From Methylobacterium organophilum (GTDB lineage Bacteria; Pseudomonadota; Alphaproteobacteria; Rhizobiales; Beijerinckiaceae): a stretch of 64,000 bases of DNA. The stretch covers positions 297,732-361,731 of the forward strand of contig NZ_BPQV01000005.1 of assembly GCF_022179465.1 (NCBI RefSeq), read 5' to 3'. Numbering within the stretch: position 1 is the first letter of the stretch; each line of letters begins with the position of its first letter. Position numbers and translations under genes: made by a program. The notes below the pieces were generated by a model. The model was not told where the DNA came from, did no database searches, and worked only from the letters and a program-made list of their open reading frames with translations. Below are positions 47,183-55,336 of the stretch, in pieces.

Positions 47183-47518
47183 TCAGCGGGGCTGGAGCAG
47201 CTTGTCGACCAGCGGCATCAGGGCGTCGACGCAGGCCTTCGTGGAATCCTCGGCGGCGCATTTGAAGTCGAGGCCGGTCTCGCCCCGGTGGAAGCGGAGA
47301 TGGGCGCCCTTCGTCTCGGGCATCCGCGGCGGCGGGGGAGGGGGGCGAAAACCGCCGTCGCGCTCGCCCTCGGGCGGGCCGCGGCGCGGGCCTTCGGGGC
47401 GGGCGCCCTCGGCGGGTCCGGGAGGCGGGCCGCCGGGCGGGCCGGGCGGCTGCGGCTCGGCCACGGCCGCGGACAGGCCGAGGAGGGTGACGAGGCCGGC
47501 GGCAACGAGACGTTTCAT
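47183..47518 (-). CDS. Secreted proline/glycine-rich protein with two cysteines
   Basis: The protein has 111 residues with a signal peptide (1-20, ending AVA). The Pro/Gly/Arg-rich middle (21-65) is probably disordered. The C-terminal 40 residues include KCAAEDSTKACVDAL, spaced like a disulfide-bonded helical hairpin. It converges with the PAS gene. The function is unknown. Confidence 0.65.
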   Translation of the reverse strand: MKRLVAAGLVTLLGLSAAVAEPQPPGPPGGPPPGPAEGARPEGPRRGPPEGERDGGFRPPPPPPRMPETKGAHLRFHRGETGLDFKCAAEDSTKACVDALMPLVDKLLQPR

Positions 47519-47565
47519 CGGATTCCACCCGGTTGTGTACGCGGAGGCCGCATTCCTACGCGCCG

Positions 47566-47720
47566 ATTGTTTCCGCTCTGCGGCTGGATCCGGACGGGGC
47601 GGGGGCCGGCTTCGGAGACGGACAGGCTCCCCCGGCCGGACGCCCCGAAGCCGGGGAGATCCGGCTTCGAAGCCCCGGCTTCCGACGCCTCGAAGCCCGA
47701 CGAAGCCAAATCGACCGCCC
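47566..47720. repeat. Clustered CGAAGCC/GGCTTCG inverted repeats
   Basis: Between the secreted protein and the zinc-ribbon gene, the 7-base word CGAAGCC or its complement recurs at least six times in about 100 bases. It includes a perfect inverted repeat CGAAGCCGG-N6-CCGGCTTCG (47646-47669). RNA from here would be strongly structured. Confidence 0.5.
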
Positions 47721-47842
47721 GCGCCTCATTACGCAGGGCCGGCGGGCCGGGAGGCCGCCGCCCCGGTCCGAGGAAACCTCCCTGCGGCTCGGCCGTTGAA
47801 TCGCCGCTTGAGCGCGGCCCCCGCCGCCCGACCGAGGATCCG

Positions 47843-48058
47843 ATGAGCCGCGACCGACAGCCCCCCGAGAACGCCACCCGCAAGGTGACCTTCCTGGGCC
47901 GCGGGCTGGCCTTCCGGTCGCCGACGAAGCTCAAGCTCGTGGTCTGCCCGCTCTGCTCGCAGCGGAACGGGGAGCGCATGGCGGATCTCGGCCAGTGCCT
48001 CTGGTGCGGCTACGAGCCCGCGGAGCGGGACGAGCAGCCCTGCCCGGCGGAGGTCTGA
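47843..48058 (+). CDS. Small zinc-ribbon-like protein
   Basis: This 71-residue protein has two Cys-x2-Cys knuckles, CPLC and CLWC, about 20 residues apart, as in rubredoxin-like zinc ribbons. A basic N-terminal region (TRKVTFLGRGLAFRSPTKLK) could bind nucleic acid. The ATG at MSRDRQPP follows a GGATCC leader with a weak ribosome-binding site. It ends 4 bases before the convergent permease gene. The partner is unknown. Confidence 0.6.
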   Translation: MSRDRQPPENATRKVTFLGRGLAFRSPTKLKLVVCPLCSQRNGERMADLGQCLWCGYEPAERDEQPCPAEV

Positions 48059-48062
48059 GCGC

Positions 48063-48800
48063 TCACGGCAGGGCGGGCCGGACGAGGCCGCCCCAGAGAA
48101 GGCTCGCCCCGGAGAGCAGCAGCAGGCCGTCCATCACGAAGCGGAAGGTCTCGGGCGCGAGGCGCAGCACGAAGGGCCTGGCCAGAAAGGCCCCTCCCAT
48201 CAGCGAGGCGCCCACCGCCAGGCCGCGCATCAGGCTCGCGGAGGGCAGGGCGCCCGCATCCCGGAAGGTCAGCGCCTTGCTCGCATAGACGGCGAGCGAG
48301 CCCGCGGCCTCGGTGCCGATGAAGGGTCCCTTGGTCAGCCCGTAGCCGAGGAAGACGGGGACCGAGGCGGGCCCCGTCGAGGCGACGATGCCGGTCAGGA
48401 AGCCGATCAGCGCCCCCGCCCCGGCGAGGTGCCAGAGGGTGAGCCTCAGGAGGCGGGCCGCCAGCCAGTGCCGGGCGGGGATCATCAGCAGGAGGAAGGC
48501 GCCGATGGCGGTGTCGACCGCGCGGGGCGGGAGGACGAGCATCGTCCGCGCCCCCAGGGCCGCGGCGGGCGCGCCCGTGGCCGCATAGGCCGCGACGGCC
48601 CGCCACTCCACCGCCCGCCACCAGGCGAGGATGCGTGCGACATTGGCCATGACCGAGGCGACGGCCATGATCGGCACGGCTTCCTTCGGCCCGTAGACCG
48701 AGGCGAGGACGGGCACGAGGATGATCGAGGACCCCGTGCCGATGATGCCGCTGACGAGGCCGGCGGCGAGCCCGATGAGAAGGATGAGGAGGAGGCCCAT
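48063..48800 (-). CDS. TauE/SafE-family (TSUP) permease
   Basis: The protein has 245 residues and about eight membrane helices. The signature IGLAAGLVSGIIGTGSSIILVPVL is repeated in weaker form at GFLTGIVASTGPASVPVFLG, the internal duplication of the sulfite/organosulfonate exporter family. It may export sulfite or another small anion, which would suit the sulfonate-degrading genes elsewhere in the window. That link is inference. Confidence 0.9.
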   Translation of the reverse strand: MGLLLILLIGLAAGLVSGIIGTGSSIILVPVLASVYGPKEAVPIMAVASVMANVARILAWWRAVEWRAVAAYAATGAPAAALGARTMLVLPPRAVDTAIGAFLLLMIPARHWLAARLLRLTLWHLAGAGALIGFLTGIVASTGPASVPVFLGYGLTKGPFIGTEAAGSLAVYASKALTFRDAGALPSASLMRGLAVGASLMGGAFLARPFVLRLAPETFRFVMDGLLLLSGASLLWGGLVRPALP

Positions 48801-48880
48801 GCCGCCTCCTGTAGCGCATCGACCGCAGCGCCGCCGCGTCCGCCGCTATGAGACCTCCCCGGCGGGCCGGGGCCGATCCG

Positions 48881-48973
48881 TCACCACTCGAAGAAGGAAT
48901 CGAGGCCGGGCATCAGGCACACCATCGTGCCGGCCGCTCCGACAAGCCCCGCGAGCATCACCAGTCCGGCCAT
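48881..48973 (-). CDS. 30-residue membrane peptide A of a tandem pair
   Basis: The ATG at 48973 is preceded by AAGGTG 7 bases upstream. The peptide is a single hydrophobic helix (about residues 3-20, MAGLVMLAGLVGAAGTMVCL) ending in MPGLDSFFEW. Its C-terminal pattern PG-x-D-x-F-x2-W is shared with the peptide encoded at 49045-49143. It is too short for routine gene calling. I infer a small membrane-associated or regulatory peptide. Confidence 0.5.
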   Translation of the reverse strand: MAGLVMLAGLVGAAGTMVCLMPGLDSFFEW

Positions 48974-49044
48974 GGGGAGACACCTTGTGCGCGATCTTTC
49001 GGCGCACCAACCCGCGAGAGGCCGCCGGGTTTCCTCGCGCCGCC

Positions 49045-49143
49045 CTACCAGCGCAAGAATCGGTCGGCCCCTGGCAGAGCGGCCACAGTGATGGCGATGC
49101 CGCCCAGGGCACCGACCGCCATGATGATGAGGGCGAGAGCCAC
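49045..49143 (-). CDS. 32-residue membrane peptide B of a tandem pair
   Basis: The GTG at 49143 follows a strong Shine-Dalgarno, GGAGAGG, spaced 5 bases. The peptide begins MALALIIMAVGALGGIAITV, a membrane helix, and ends LPGADRFLRW. The last ten residues follow the same PG-x-D-x-F-x2-W pattern as peptide A, 71 bases downstream on the same strand. The two look like diverged duplicates transcribed together. Confidence 0.5.
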   Translation of the reverse strand: MALALIIMAVGALGGIAITVAALPGADRFLRW

Positions 49144-49419
49144 GGCAGCCTCTCCGCGTCGCATCCTGCTTCGTCGCAGCGTGCTTCACAGGAACAACAG
49201 GCGCAGGACGTGCCCCGTGCCGTGCGGCAGATTGGCGTGCGCCCGGCCCTCCTCCCACGACAGGGGCCGCGGAGGACGACGCCCCGCCGGGCTGCGGGAC
49301 CGGACAACACCGTTCAGAACGGTTAGCCGACGCGAAAAGGGGCTTGCGAGATCCCCGCGAACGGTCCTAGCCTGACCTCCTCGACGCCCGGCGCGTCGCC
49401 TTGCGAAAGGAGGTCAGCC
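49144..49419. other. Intergenic region between the tiny genes
   Basis: No gene is seen. The region must hold promoters for the minus-strand peptide pair and the plus-strand 28-codon ORF; I do not recognise clear -35/-10 boxes. Confidence 0.3.
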
Positions 49420-49506
49420 ATGATGCATCACGGCCCCAGCCGCTCCCCCTCGCGTACTGCCGCCCCGGATCAGGACACGCCGCCCGACTACGACCGGCAG
49501 GGATGA
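49420..49506 (+). CDS. 28-codon ORF with near-ideal Shine-Dalgarno
   Basis: AAAGGAGGT (49406-49414) is almost a full anti-16S match, and the double ATG begins 5 bases later. The encoded peptide starts MMHHGPSRSPSRTA and ends in an acidic PDYDRQG. It is hydrophilic, without a membrane segment. A strong terminator follows at 49591. It could be a real small protein, or a translated leader on a small RNA. Confidence 0.45.
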   Translation: MMHHGPSRSPSRTAAPDQDTPPDYDRQG

Positions 49507-49590
49507 GGCAGCTCGTTTCGTCGGCTGGTCGAGCCCCGGTCCTCTCCTTGACCGTGCGGCTCCCGCGGCACTGACCTGCGTGGACCCTGC

Positions 49591-49625
49591 AAAGGCCTGC
49601 CGGCTTGACCCCCGGCGGGCCTTTT
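49591..49625. terminator. Rho-independent terminator, probably bidirectional
   Basis: A 13-bp stem with one G-T pair joins AAAGGCCTGCCGG (49591-49603) and CCGGCGGGCCTTT (49612-49624), followed by T-rich sequence. It lies between the plus-strand small ORF and the end of the minus-strand PAS-XRE gene and could serve both. Confidence 0.85.
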
Positions 49626-49656
49626 CCTTGTCTAGCACACGCCCGCGGAAGCGGGA

Positions 49657-50751
49657 TCACACCTCGCGCAAGCCGGGCTTGCCGGAAGCGTCGAACAGGA
49701 ATTCGATCCCCGACTCCTCGAGAGCCCGGCGTACGGCGAGAAGCGTGTCCGCCCGCGGGCGCACGGGCGACTCGCCATCCTCCAGCCGGACGATCGTCGA
49801 GACCGAGACGTTCGCGCGCCGGGCCAGCTCCTCCTTCGAGAGGCAGGCCATGCCCCGAGCCGCCCTTATCTGTGCGGGGGTGAGGAGCTGTCCTGAGGCC
49901 TCGTCCGGGGAAGCCGAGACCACCGGGGAAGGGGAGGACGCCTCCGAGCCCAGCCGGCCGCGGCCTGGGACGCCGAGGCAGACGCCGACCCATTCCCGCA
50001 CCGACCCATCCTTGTTGAGCACCGGCGCGCCGCGGGCGTTGAACCAGCGATAGACCCCGTCCGCGCAGCGAATGCGGTAATCCGCGTTGTAGGGGGTCGT
50101 CTCCGCGACCGCCGCCGCCCAGGCCGCCTGTGTCCGGGCCCGATCATCGGGATGGATCGCGTTCAACCAGCCGTGCCCCTCCGTCTCCGCGCGGGTCTGG
50201 CCCGTCAGGGCCATCCATTGCAGCATCTCGCTGGGAGCGCCGTTGGGCTTGATGACCCAGAACGCCGCCATCCTGGCCGTAATCAGGGCGTTCATGCGGT
50301 CATGATGCTGCCGAATGGCCTTCAGGGTGTCGTGGCGTAGGGTCACGTCGAAGACCACGCCCATGCCGTGGCTCGGCTGGCCGTCCGGCCCCAGGATCAC
50401 CTCGGCCCGATGCAGCAGCCAGCGCTGCGTCCGGTCCGGTCGGATGACACGAAACTCCCGGGCGATGGGCTGCCCCGAGCGGAGCACCTCGATCTGGTCG
50501 CCATGGGCCGCCTGATCCTCGGGATGGATCATGTCGAGCCACATATCGAAGGTGACCACGACGGTGGGGTCGAGGCCCAGGATACGAGAGAGACCGACCG
50601 ACGCCTCGAACCGCTCACCGCTCAGATCGGCCGACCAGAAGCCGACCTCGCCGGTATCCTCGATGAGCTTCAGGAAATGGCGGGAGGAGAGGCCGCGCAG
50701 CGATGCACCCTGCTCCCTCGGCGCCGCCCGCAGCAATGATCGTGTCGGCAT
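49657..50751 (-). CDS. PAS-PAS-XRE transcriptional regulator
   Basis: The protein has 364 residues from the ATG at MPTRSLLRA, which has GAGGCGG 5 bases upstream; in-frame ATGs at 50796 and 50841 are weaker. Two PAS domains (about 25-145 and 150-270) each end in a PAS/PAC-like block (FRVIRPDRTQRWLLHR; YRIRCADGVYRWFNARG). The C-terminal 75 residues are an XRE-type helix-turn-helix (LTPAQIRAARGMACLSKEEL, ANVSVSTIVRLEDGES). Cofactor or ligand sensing coupled to DNA binding in one chain is likely. The targets are unknown. Confidence 0.8.
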   Translation of the reverse strand: MPTRSLLRAAPREQGASLRGLSSRHFLKLIEDTGEVGFWSADLSGERFEASVGLSRILGLDPTVVVTFDMWLDMIHPEDQAAHGDQIEVLRSGQPIAREFRVIRPDRTQRWLLHRAEVILGPDGQPSHGMGVVFDVTLRHDTLKAIRQHHDRMNALITARMAAFWVIKPNGAPSEMLQWMALTGQTRAETEGHGWLNAIHPDDRARTQAAWAAAVAETTPYNADYRIRCADGVYRWFNARGAPVLNKDGSVREWVGVCLGVPGRGRLGSEASSPSPVVSASPDEASGQLLTPAQIRAARGMACLSKEELARRANVSVSTIVRLEDGESPVRPRADTLLAVRRALEESGIEFLFDASGKPGLREV

Positions 50752-51466
50752 GGGAACCCGCCTCGATGACAGAGACTCCGAGGGGACGGGGTCCATGCCT
50801 CGAAATGATCGAGGGCTCGGAAAAGTCTGCCAGCACGGCAAGGAGTGGCCTCAGGGCGCCCTCCAGTGATTCGCACCTTGCCCCGGCCTTTCCCGACCCA
50901 GGCCAGGAATAACATGGAATGCCCCCATCTCGAAAACTATTTTATTTTGCATCAATCGATGTCACGAGCAATGAAAGACAATGACCGGCCTCGCGCAGGC
51001 GTCCGTTTGCTCAATTGCAAGCGACTTTGTCGACAAGTTCACAATCAGGAACTGAAAAAATCATAGCCCTGCGCGGTTTTTTGTATCGGGCAGCCGCGCA
51101 ATTCGCAAGCATGGCACACCAATTCATCAAAAGTATTAGCTCGCCATCCGCGAAATTTTATGAGAAGGTAGCAAGCTGAATCATGACCTCACTCGGTCAC
51201 CGGGGCATCCGGCGGTTAGCATCCCACCATTCGAGGATGCGCAATGCTGGCTAACCGCCATGGTTGCGCACGATCTGCTTGCCGAAATGACCGGAATCTC
51301 GGTATCCAGCCCGCTGCCACGGGCACGTTGGTAAAAATGGTATAAAATCTACCAAGAAAATTGAGCGTGCACGTCGCCGCGTCGTGGGCGGCTTCAATTC
51401 TTGGCAGCCTCGTCCCGGCTATCCTCTTGGCCACTGGTGCAAAATACATCCAGAAGGGGATTGCCG
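50752..51466. other. AT-richer 715-base intergenic region
   Basis: No convincing gene is seen. Base composition drops in GC from about 50925 to 51365. An inverted repeat TTGGTA-N16-TACCAA (51328-51355) surrounds a TATAAAAT box about 110 bases before the chemoreceptor start and may be its control site. Short ORFs here look spurious. Confidence 0.4.
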
Positions 51467-52945
51467 ATGTTGTTGAGCAACCATGCTGCCACGTCCAAGC
51501 TGAAGGCCATCGACGCGTCGCAGGCACTGATCGAGTTCGACCTCGACGGGAAGGTCGTCACCGCCAACGCCAATTTCCTGGCAGCCCTGGGCTACCGTCT
51601 GGAGGAGATCCAGGGACAGCACCACAGCCTGTTCGTCGATCCGGCCGAGCGGGACAGCGAGGGCTACCGCCAGTTCTGGGCGGCCCTGCGCCGGGGCGAG
51701 TTCCAGCAGGCGGAGTACAGGCGCATCGCCAAGGGCGGCCGCGAGGTCTGGATCCAGGGCTCCTACAACCCGCTGATCGGCCGCAACGGCAAGCCCTACG
51801 GCGTGTTCAAATGCGCCACCGACATCACCACCCAGAAGCTGCGCAACGCCGATTTCGAGGGCAAGATCCAGGCGCTGGACCGCTCGCAGGGCATCATCGA
51901 GTTCAATCTCGACGGCACGGTCATCACCGCCAACACCAATTTCCTCGCCGTGGTCGACTATGCCCTCGCCGAGGTCCAGGGCAAGCACCACAGCCTGTTC
52001 GTCGATCCGGCCGAGCGGGAGGGCGAGGCCTATCGGCGGTTCTGGGCGGCGCTCCGCCAGGGCACGTTCCAGCAGGCGGAGTACAAGCGCATCGCCAAGG
52101 GCGGCCGGCCGGTCTGGATCCAGGCCACCTACAATCCGGTGATGGATGCGGCAGGCCGGCTCGTGAAGGTCGTCAAGTTCGCCACCGACGTCACGGCGGC
52201 CGTGGTCGACCGGATGCGGCGGGCCGAGCTTCAGCGCGGGATCGACCGCGACCTCGACGGCATCGCCAACGCCGTGTCGCAGGCTTCGCAGCAGGCCGTG
52301 AGCGCCGCGAGCGCCTCGCAGCAAGCCTCGGGCAACACCCAGAGTGTCGCCTCCGGCGCGGAGGAACTCGCCGCGTCCGTCGGCGAGATCAGCCAGCAGG
52401 TCTCCCGTGCGCTGCAGGTCACCGGCCAGGCCGTGGCGCAGGCGAATGCCACCTCCACCGTCGTGGCCGGCCTCGCGGCGGCCGCGCAGCGCATCGGCGA
52501 GGTGGTCGAGCTGATCGACAAGATCGCCGCCCAGACCAACCTCCTCGCCCTCAACGCCACCATCGAGGCAGCCCGGGCCGGGGAAGCGGGGAAGGGCTTC
52601 GCCGTGGTCGCCGCCGAGGTGAAGAGCCTCGCCGCCCAGACCGCCAAGGCGACCGAGAGCATCAGCACCCAGATCAACGAGACCCAGGGCGCGGCCAACG
52701 AGGCCGCCGCCGCCATCTCCGGGATCGGCCAGACGATCGCGCAGGTCAACGAGATCTCCTCGGCGATCTCCGCCTCCATCGAGCAGCAATCGGCCGTCGC
52801 CCACGAGATGTCGGCCAACATGCAGGCGATGACGACCGCGGTGACCGAGATCAGCCAGAGCGTCGGGGCGATCGCCGCGGCGACCCAGGAGGTCGACCGC
52901 TCGACCCAGCAGGTCCGCGAAGCCTCCCGCAGCATGGCGGCCTGA
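51467..52945 (+). CDS. Soluble chemoreceptor with two tandem PAS domains
   Basis: The protein has 492 residues and no membrane helix. GAAGGGGA precedes the ATG. Two PAS domains (about 10-125 and 132-247) are close copies of each other, sharing [11 protein letters not shown] and KGGR-x-VWIQ. The signalling domain (about 280-492) has the tip [25 protein letters not shown]. There is no HAMP domain. It should sense a cytoplasmic or redox cue and signal to CheA. The duplication of the sensor is recent enough to be obvious. Confidence 0.92.
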   Translation: MLLSNHAATSKLKAIDASQALIEFDLDGKVVTANANFLAALGYRLEEIQGQHHSLFVDPAERDSEGYRQFWAALRRGEFQQAEYRRIAKGGREVWIQGSYNPLIGRNGKPYGVFKCATDITTQKLRNADFEGKIQALDRSQGIIEFNLDGTVITANTNFLAVVDYALAEVQGKHHSLFVDPAEREGEAYRRFWAALRQGTFQQAEYKRIAKGGRPVWIQATYNPVMDAAGRLVKVVKFATDVTAAVVDRMRRAELQRGIDRDLDGIANAVSQASQQAVSAASASQQASGNTQSVASGAEELAASVGEISQQVSRALQVTGQAVAQANATSTVVAGLAAAAQRIGEVVELIDKIAAQTNLLALNATIEAARAGEAGKGFAVVAAEVKSLAAQTAKATESISTQINETQGAANEAAAAISGIGQTIAQVNEISSAISASIEQQSAVAHEMSANMQAMTTAVTEISQSVGAIAAATQEVDRSTQQVREASRSMAA

Positions 52946-52956
52946 GGGCCGTCCCG

Positions 52957-52996
52957 GGACCGGAGGGCGAGGGAGACTCCCCTCGTCCTCCGGTCC
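52957..52996. terminator. Hairpin after the soluble chemoreceptor gene
   Basis: GGACCGGAGG and CCTCCGGTCC form the outer stem, with an inner CGAGGG/CCCTCG helix, 12 bases after the stop. There is no T run. Confidence 0.5.
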
Positions 52997-53082
52997 GCGC
53001 TCAATCCGCCTGAATAGAGCCGGGGCGCGAAAGCCCTCCCAAAGCCCCTGGTCAAAAGCCGTGTTTTGCGCCAGTCTCGCTA

Positions 53083-53096
53083 TATCTTATTAGATA
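53083..53096. promoter_or_regulatory. Inverted repeat upstream of the DUF2325 gene
   Basis: TATCT-TATT-AGATA, an AT-only-centred inverted repeat, lies 11 bases before the chosen ATG in otherwise GC-rich DNA. It could be an operator covering the promoter or ribosome-binding region. Confidence 0.4.
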
Positions 53097-53107
53097 CAGC
53101 CATACCG

Positions 53108-54397
53108 ATGGGGACGCGCGTGGCCTACGGCTCTCATCTCGATGGACCTGCCCTGCGCGCCCTGCAGGCGAAGGGCGTCCGGCCGGCCTTCGCGCCCGTC
53201 TCCGCATCCCCAGAGGTCGTCGCCCCAGCGGAGATCGGCGCGCCCCCGGAGCGTCGGCGCGAGCGGATCTGGGAGCTGTCCGAGACGCTGCATTGCTCGA
53301 TCGTCGGCACCTGTCTCTCGACGGCGGACGCCCGCTCGCTGCTCGCCAAGCTCGGCGTCGCGGAGGCGCGCAGCATGCGCGAGCATCGGTTGCACGGGGA
53401 GGTCGTGCATCTGGCCCGGCGCCGGGACGGGGGAGGCCGGCTGCTCCAGAAGATGCTCGACCGGCGCCACGAACGGGAGATCCGGCGCTTCGACAGGGCG
53501 GAGAGCGCCGAGGCCGTGCGCGCGCTCTGGCGCGCATCGCTGGAGCGCGGCGAGATCCCGGGGGCCTATTGGGCGGCGATCACCCATCCCGCCACCGACT
53601 GGCCCCTCGTCCAGGACATCTTCGGCGAGGTGCACATGCTCTCGCACCTCGTCGGCCAGTCGAACCGCGCCGACATCCGGCGGCTGCGCCAGCTCGAGGG
53701 CGACCTCGCCGAGCGCGAGGAGCGGATCGCGGCGCAGGAGACCCGGATCCGCGCGCTGACGGGGGAGCGCGACGACCTCGAAGCCCGCCGGCGCGAAAGC
53801 CTCGCCACCCGGGCCGTCGCCCAGGCCTCCCCCGCGAAGCCGGACACGGCGATGCGCGCGGCGCTGGACGCCCTCGAAGCGCGGCTCGCCCGGGAATGCG
53901 CCCACGCGGAGGCCCTGGAGGAGAAGCTCGCCGTTCTGATGCGGGCCTCGGCGCAGCTTAGCGGCGCGCTCGAGACCGAGCTCGCGCGGCGCGGCGCCCT
54001 CGAAGCGGAGCTCGCCGCCCTGGAGGGCCTGCTCGGCGGGGAGGAGGCTACGGCGCAGGCGCCGGAACCGGGGGAAGCCCGGCTCGCCGGGCGCCGGCTG
54101 CTCTATGTCGGCGGACGGCCGCGGCAAGTCGCGCGCCTGCGCCGGTTCGTCGAGGCCCGCGACGGTACGCTGCTCAGCCATGACGGGGGCCTCGAGGACA
54201 GCATGAGCCTGCTGCCGGGCCTGGTGAGCCAGAGCGACCTCGTGCTCTTTCCGGTCGAGTGCGTCAGCCACGAGGCGACCGGGCTGGTCAAGCGCTGCTG
54301 CGAGGCCGGCGGCACGCCCTTCCGGCCCGTGCGCAGCGCCAGCCTCGCGAGCTTCCTCCACGCGGTCACGGCGGAGCCGCTGCCCGGCCGTGCCTGA
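53108..54397 (+). CDS. Coiled-coil DUF2325 protein
   Basis: The protein has 429 residues from the ATG at MGTRVAYG. An N-terminal helical domain (about 40-195) is followed by a charged coiled coil (about 200-320, Arg/Glu/Ala heptads). The C-terminal DUF2325 domain (about 335-425) begins LLYVGGRPRQVARLRRFVEA and has the LPGLVSQSDLVLFPVECVSH block. DUF2325 has no defined activity; it often appears near metal or nitrogen genes. It is paired with the DUF2478 gene 73 bases downstream. Confidence 0.82.
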   Translation: MGTRVAYGSHLDGPALRALQAKGVRPAFAPVSASPEVVAPAEIGAPPERRRERIWELSETLHCSIVGTCLSTADARSLLAKLGVAEARSMREHRLHGEVVHLARRRDGGGRLLQKMLDRRHEREIRRFDRAESAEAVRALWRASLERGEIPGAYWAAITHPATDWPLVQDIFGEVHMLSHLVGQSNRADIRRLRQLEGDLAEREERIAAQETRIRALTGERDDLEARRRESLATRAVAQASPAKPDTAMRAALDALEARLARECAHAEALEEKLAVLMRASAQLSGALETELARRGALEAELAALEGLLGGEEATAQAPEPGEARLAGRRLLYVGGRPRQVARLRRFVEARDGTLLSHDGGLEDSMSLLPGLVSQSDLVLFPVECVSHEATGLVKRCCEAGGTPFRPVRSASLASFLHAVTAEPLPGRA

Positions 54398-54470
54398 GAC
54401 CGCCGCTTCCCCGAGAGGGCCCGGTTGCCGTAGGGAGGATCTGGTTTCGCTTCACGATCCGGCGCGCGGC

Positions 54471-55010
54471 ATGAGCCTGCCGATCCTCAGACGGCCGATC
54501 CTGGCTCTCCAGGGGGCGCCGAACGACGCCATCCAGGCGCTTCTCCTGGCGAGCGCCCGGCGCTGGCAGGGGGCGGGCCTGCGCGTGGCCGGCATCGTCG
54601 AGAGACCTGATCCGGAGGGGGCGCGGCACCGGCTCGAGGACCTCGCCACCGGCGCGCGCTACGACATCTATCGGGAGCTGGGGCCGGGCTCCGACGCCTG
54701 CAAGCTGTGCGGCTCCGGCATCGTCGCCGCCTGCCAAAGCGTGCAGCGCCAGATTCTCGCCGGCTGCGATCTCGTGGTGCTCAGCAAGTTCGGCAAGCTG
54801 GAGGCCGCCCGCAGCGGGCTCGTCGCCGCCTTCGCGGCGGCAATCGCGGCGGAGCGGCCGATCCTCACCGCCGTGGCGCCGATCTTCGCCGAGGCATGGC
54901 GGCTGTTCTCCGATCCCCTCTCCGCCGTCGCCGGCCCGAGCGAGGCGGCGATCGAGGCCTGGCGCGCCGCGCTGGAAACGGCGGAACAAGACACACCCCC
55001 GGCGCCGTAA
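54471..55010 (+). CDS. DUF2478 protein
   Basis: The protein has 179 residues from the ATG at MSLPILRRPI. The pattern ASARRWQGAGLRVAGIVERP, the Cys pair CKLCGSG, and ILAGCDLVVLSKFGKLEA match DUF2478, a P-loop-like family usually found beside molybdenum transport or cofactor genes. No Walker A is evident here, so nucleotide binding is doubtful. An upstream in-frame GTG at 54390 is an alternative start but overlaps the preceding stop. Co-occurrence with DUF2325 suggests a shared function. Confidence 0.75.
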   Translation: MSLPILRRPILALQGAPNDAIQALLLASARRWQGAGLRVAGIVERPDPEGARHRLEDLATGARYDIYRELGPGSDACKLCGSGIVAACQSVQRQILAGCDLVVLSKFGKLEAARSGLVAAFAAAIAAERPILTAVAPIFAEAWRLFSDPLSAVAGPSEAAIEAWRAALETAEQDTPPAP

Positions 55011-55079
55011 CGCCGCCGGGCACCCCCTCCGCCCTCTCCGGACACGACGAAGCCGGCCCCTGGGGGAGGGGCGGAGGCG

Positions 55080-55205
55080 TCAGCGCCCGCTCACCGCATG
55101 GGTGGTCTGGGCGGGGAGACCGGCCGGAGCGGTGTAGCTCTGGGCCTGGGCGGCAGTGCCGGCGACGAGGGAGAGGGCGAGGGCGGCGGCGAGGATACGG
55201 GACAT
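55080..55205 (-). CDS. 41-residue secreted peptide, copy 1 (intact)
   Basis: The ATG at 55205 has GGAG 8 bases upstream. The signal peptide (MSRILAAALALSLVAGTAAQ-AQ) is followed by the mature sequence SYTAPAGLPAQTTHAVSGR. The gene lies in a repeat also found at 62653-62959. The mature-peptide codons differ between copies only at synonymous positions (three changes), which argues that the peptide is real and selected. The function is unknown. Confidence 0.65.
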   Translation of the reverse strand: MSRILAAALALSLVAGTAAQAQSYTAPAGLPAQTTHAVSGR

Positions 55206-55303
55206 GATCGGAGCTCCATCTTCGGGTTGGGGTGGGGGTCGCTGTGGCCGCCACCGGATGGAGGGAACATGGCCCCGCCCGCTCCTCCCAAACAGCCGAA
55301 TAC

Positions 55304-55315
55304 GTTCGATCGAAC
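55304..55315. promoter_or_regulatory. Palindrome GTTCGATCGAAC upstream of secreted peptide, copy 1
   Basis: A perfect 12-base palindrome lies about 100 bases upstream of the peptide start and is fully conserved in the other repeat copy (62927-62938). It is a candidate operator or promoter element. Confidence 0.4.
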
Positions 55316-55336
55316 CGTTCAATAAATCAGAAAAGC

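Larger units (their letters stand above)
55025..55336. repeat. 310-bp repeat, copy 1 (carries a secreted-peptide gene)
   Basis: This segment recurs in direct orientation at 62653-62959. The match runs from CCCTCCGCCCTCTCCGGACA to the sequence TCAATAAATCAGAAAAGC. Differences are a handful of substitutions, a different hairpin spacer near 55065, a 24-base gap in the peptide gene and a 1-base gap ahead of it. It includes a stem-loop terminator, the gene, its leader and a palindrome upstream. Confidence 0.92.

Noticed and set aside
51216-51527. 103-codon minus-strand ORF before the soluble chemoreceptor
   Set aside because: It overlaps the chemoreceptor start and has no recognisable domain or ribosome-binding site.
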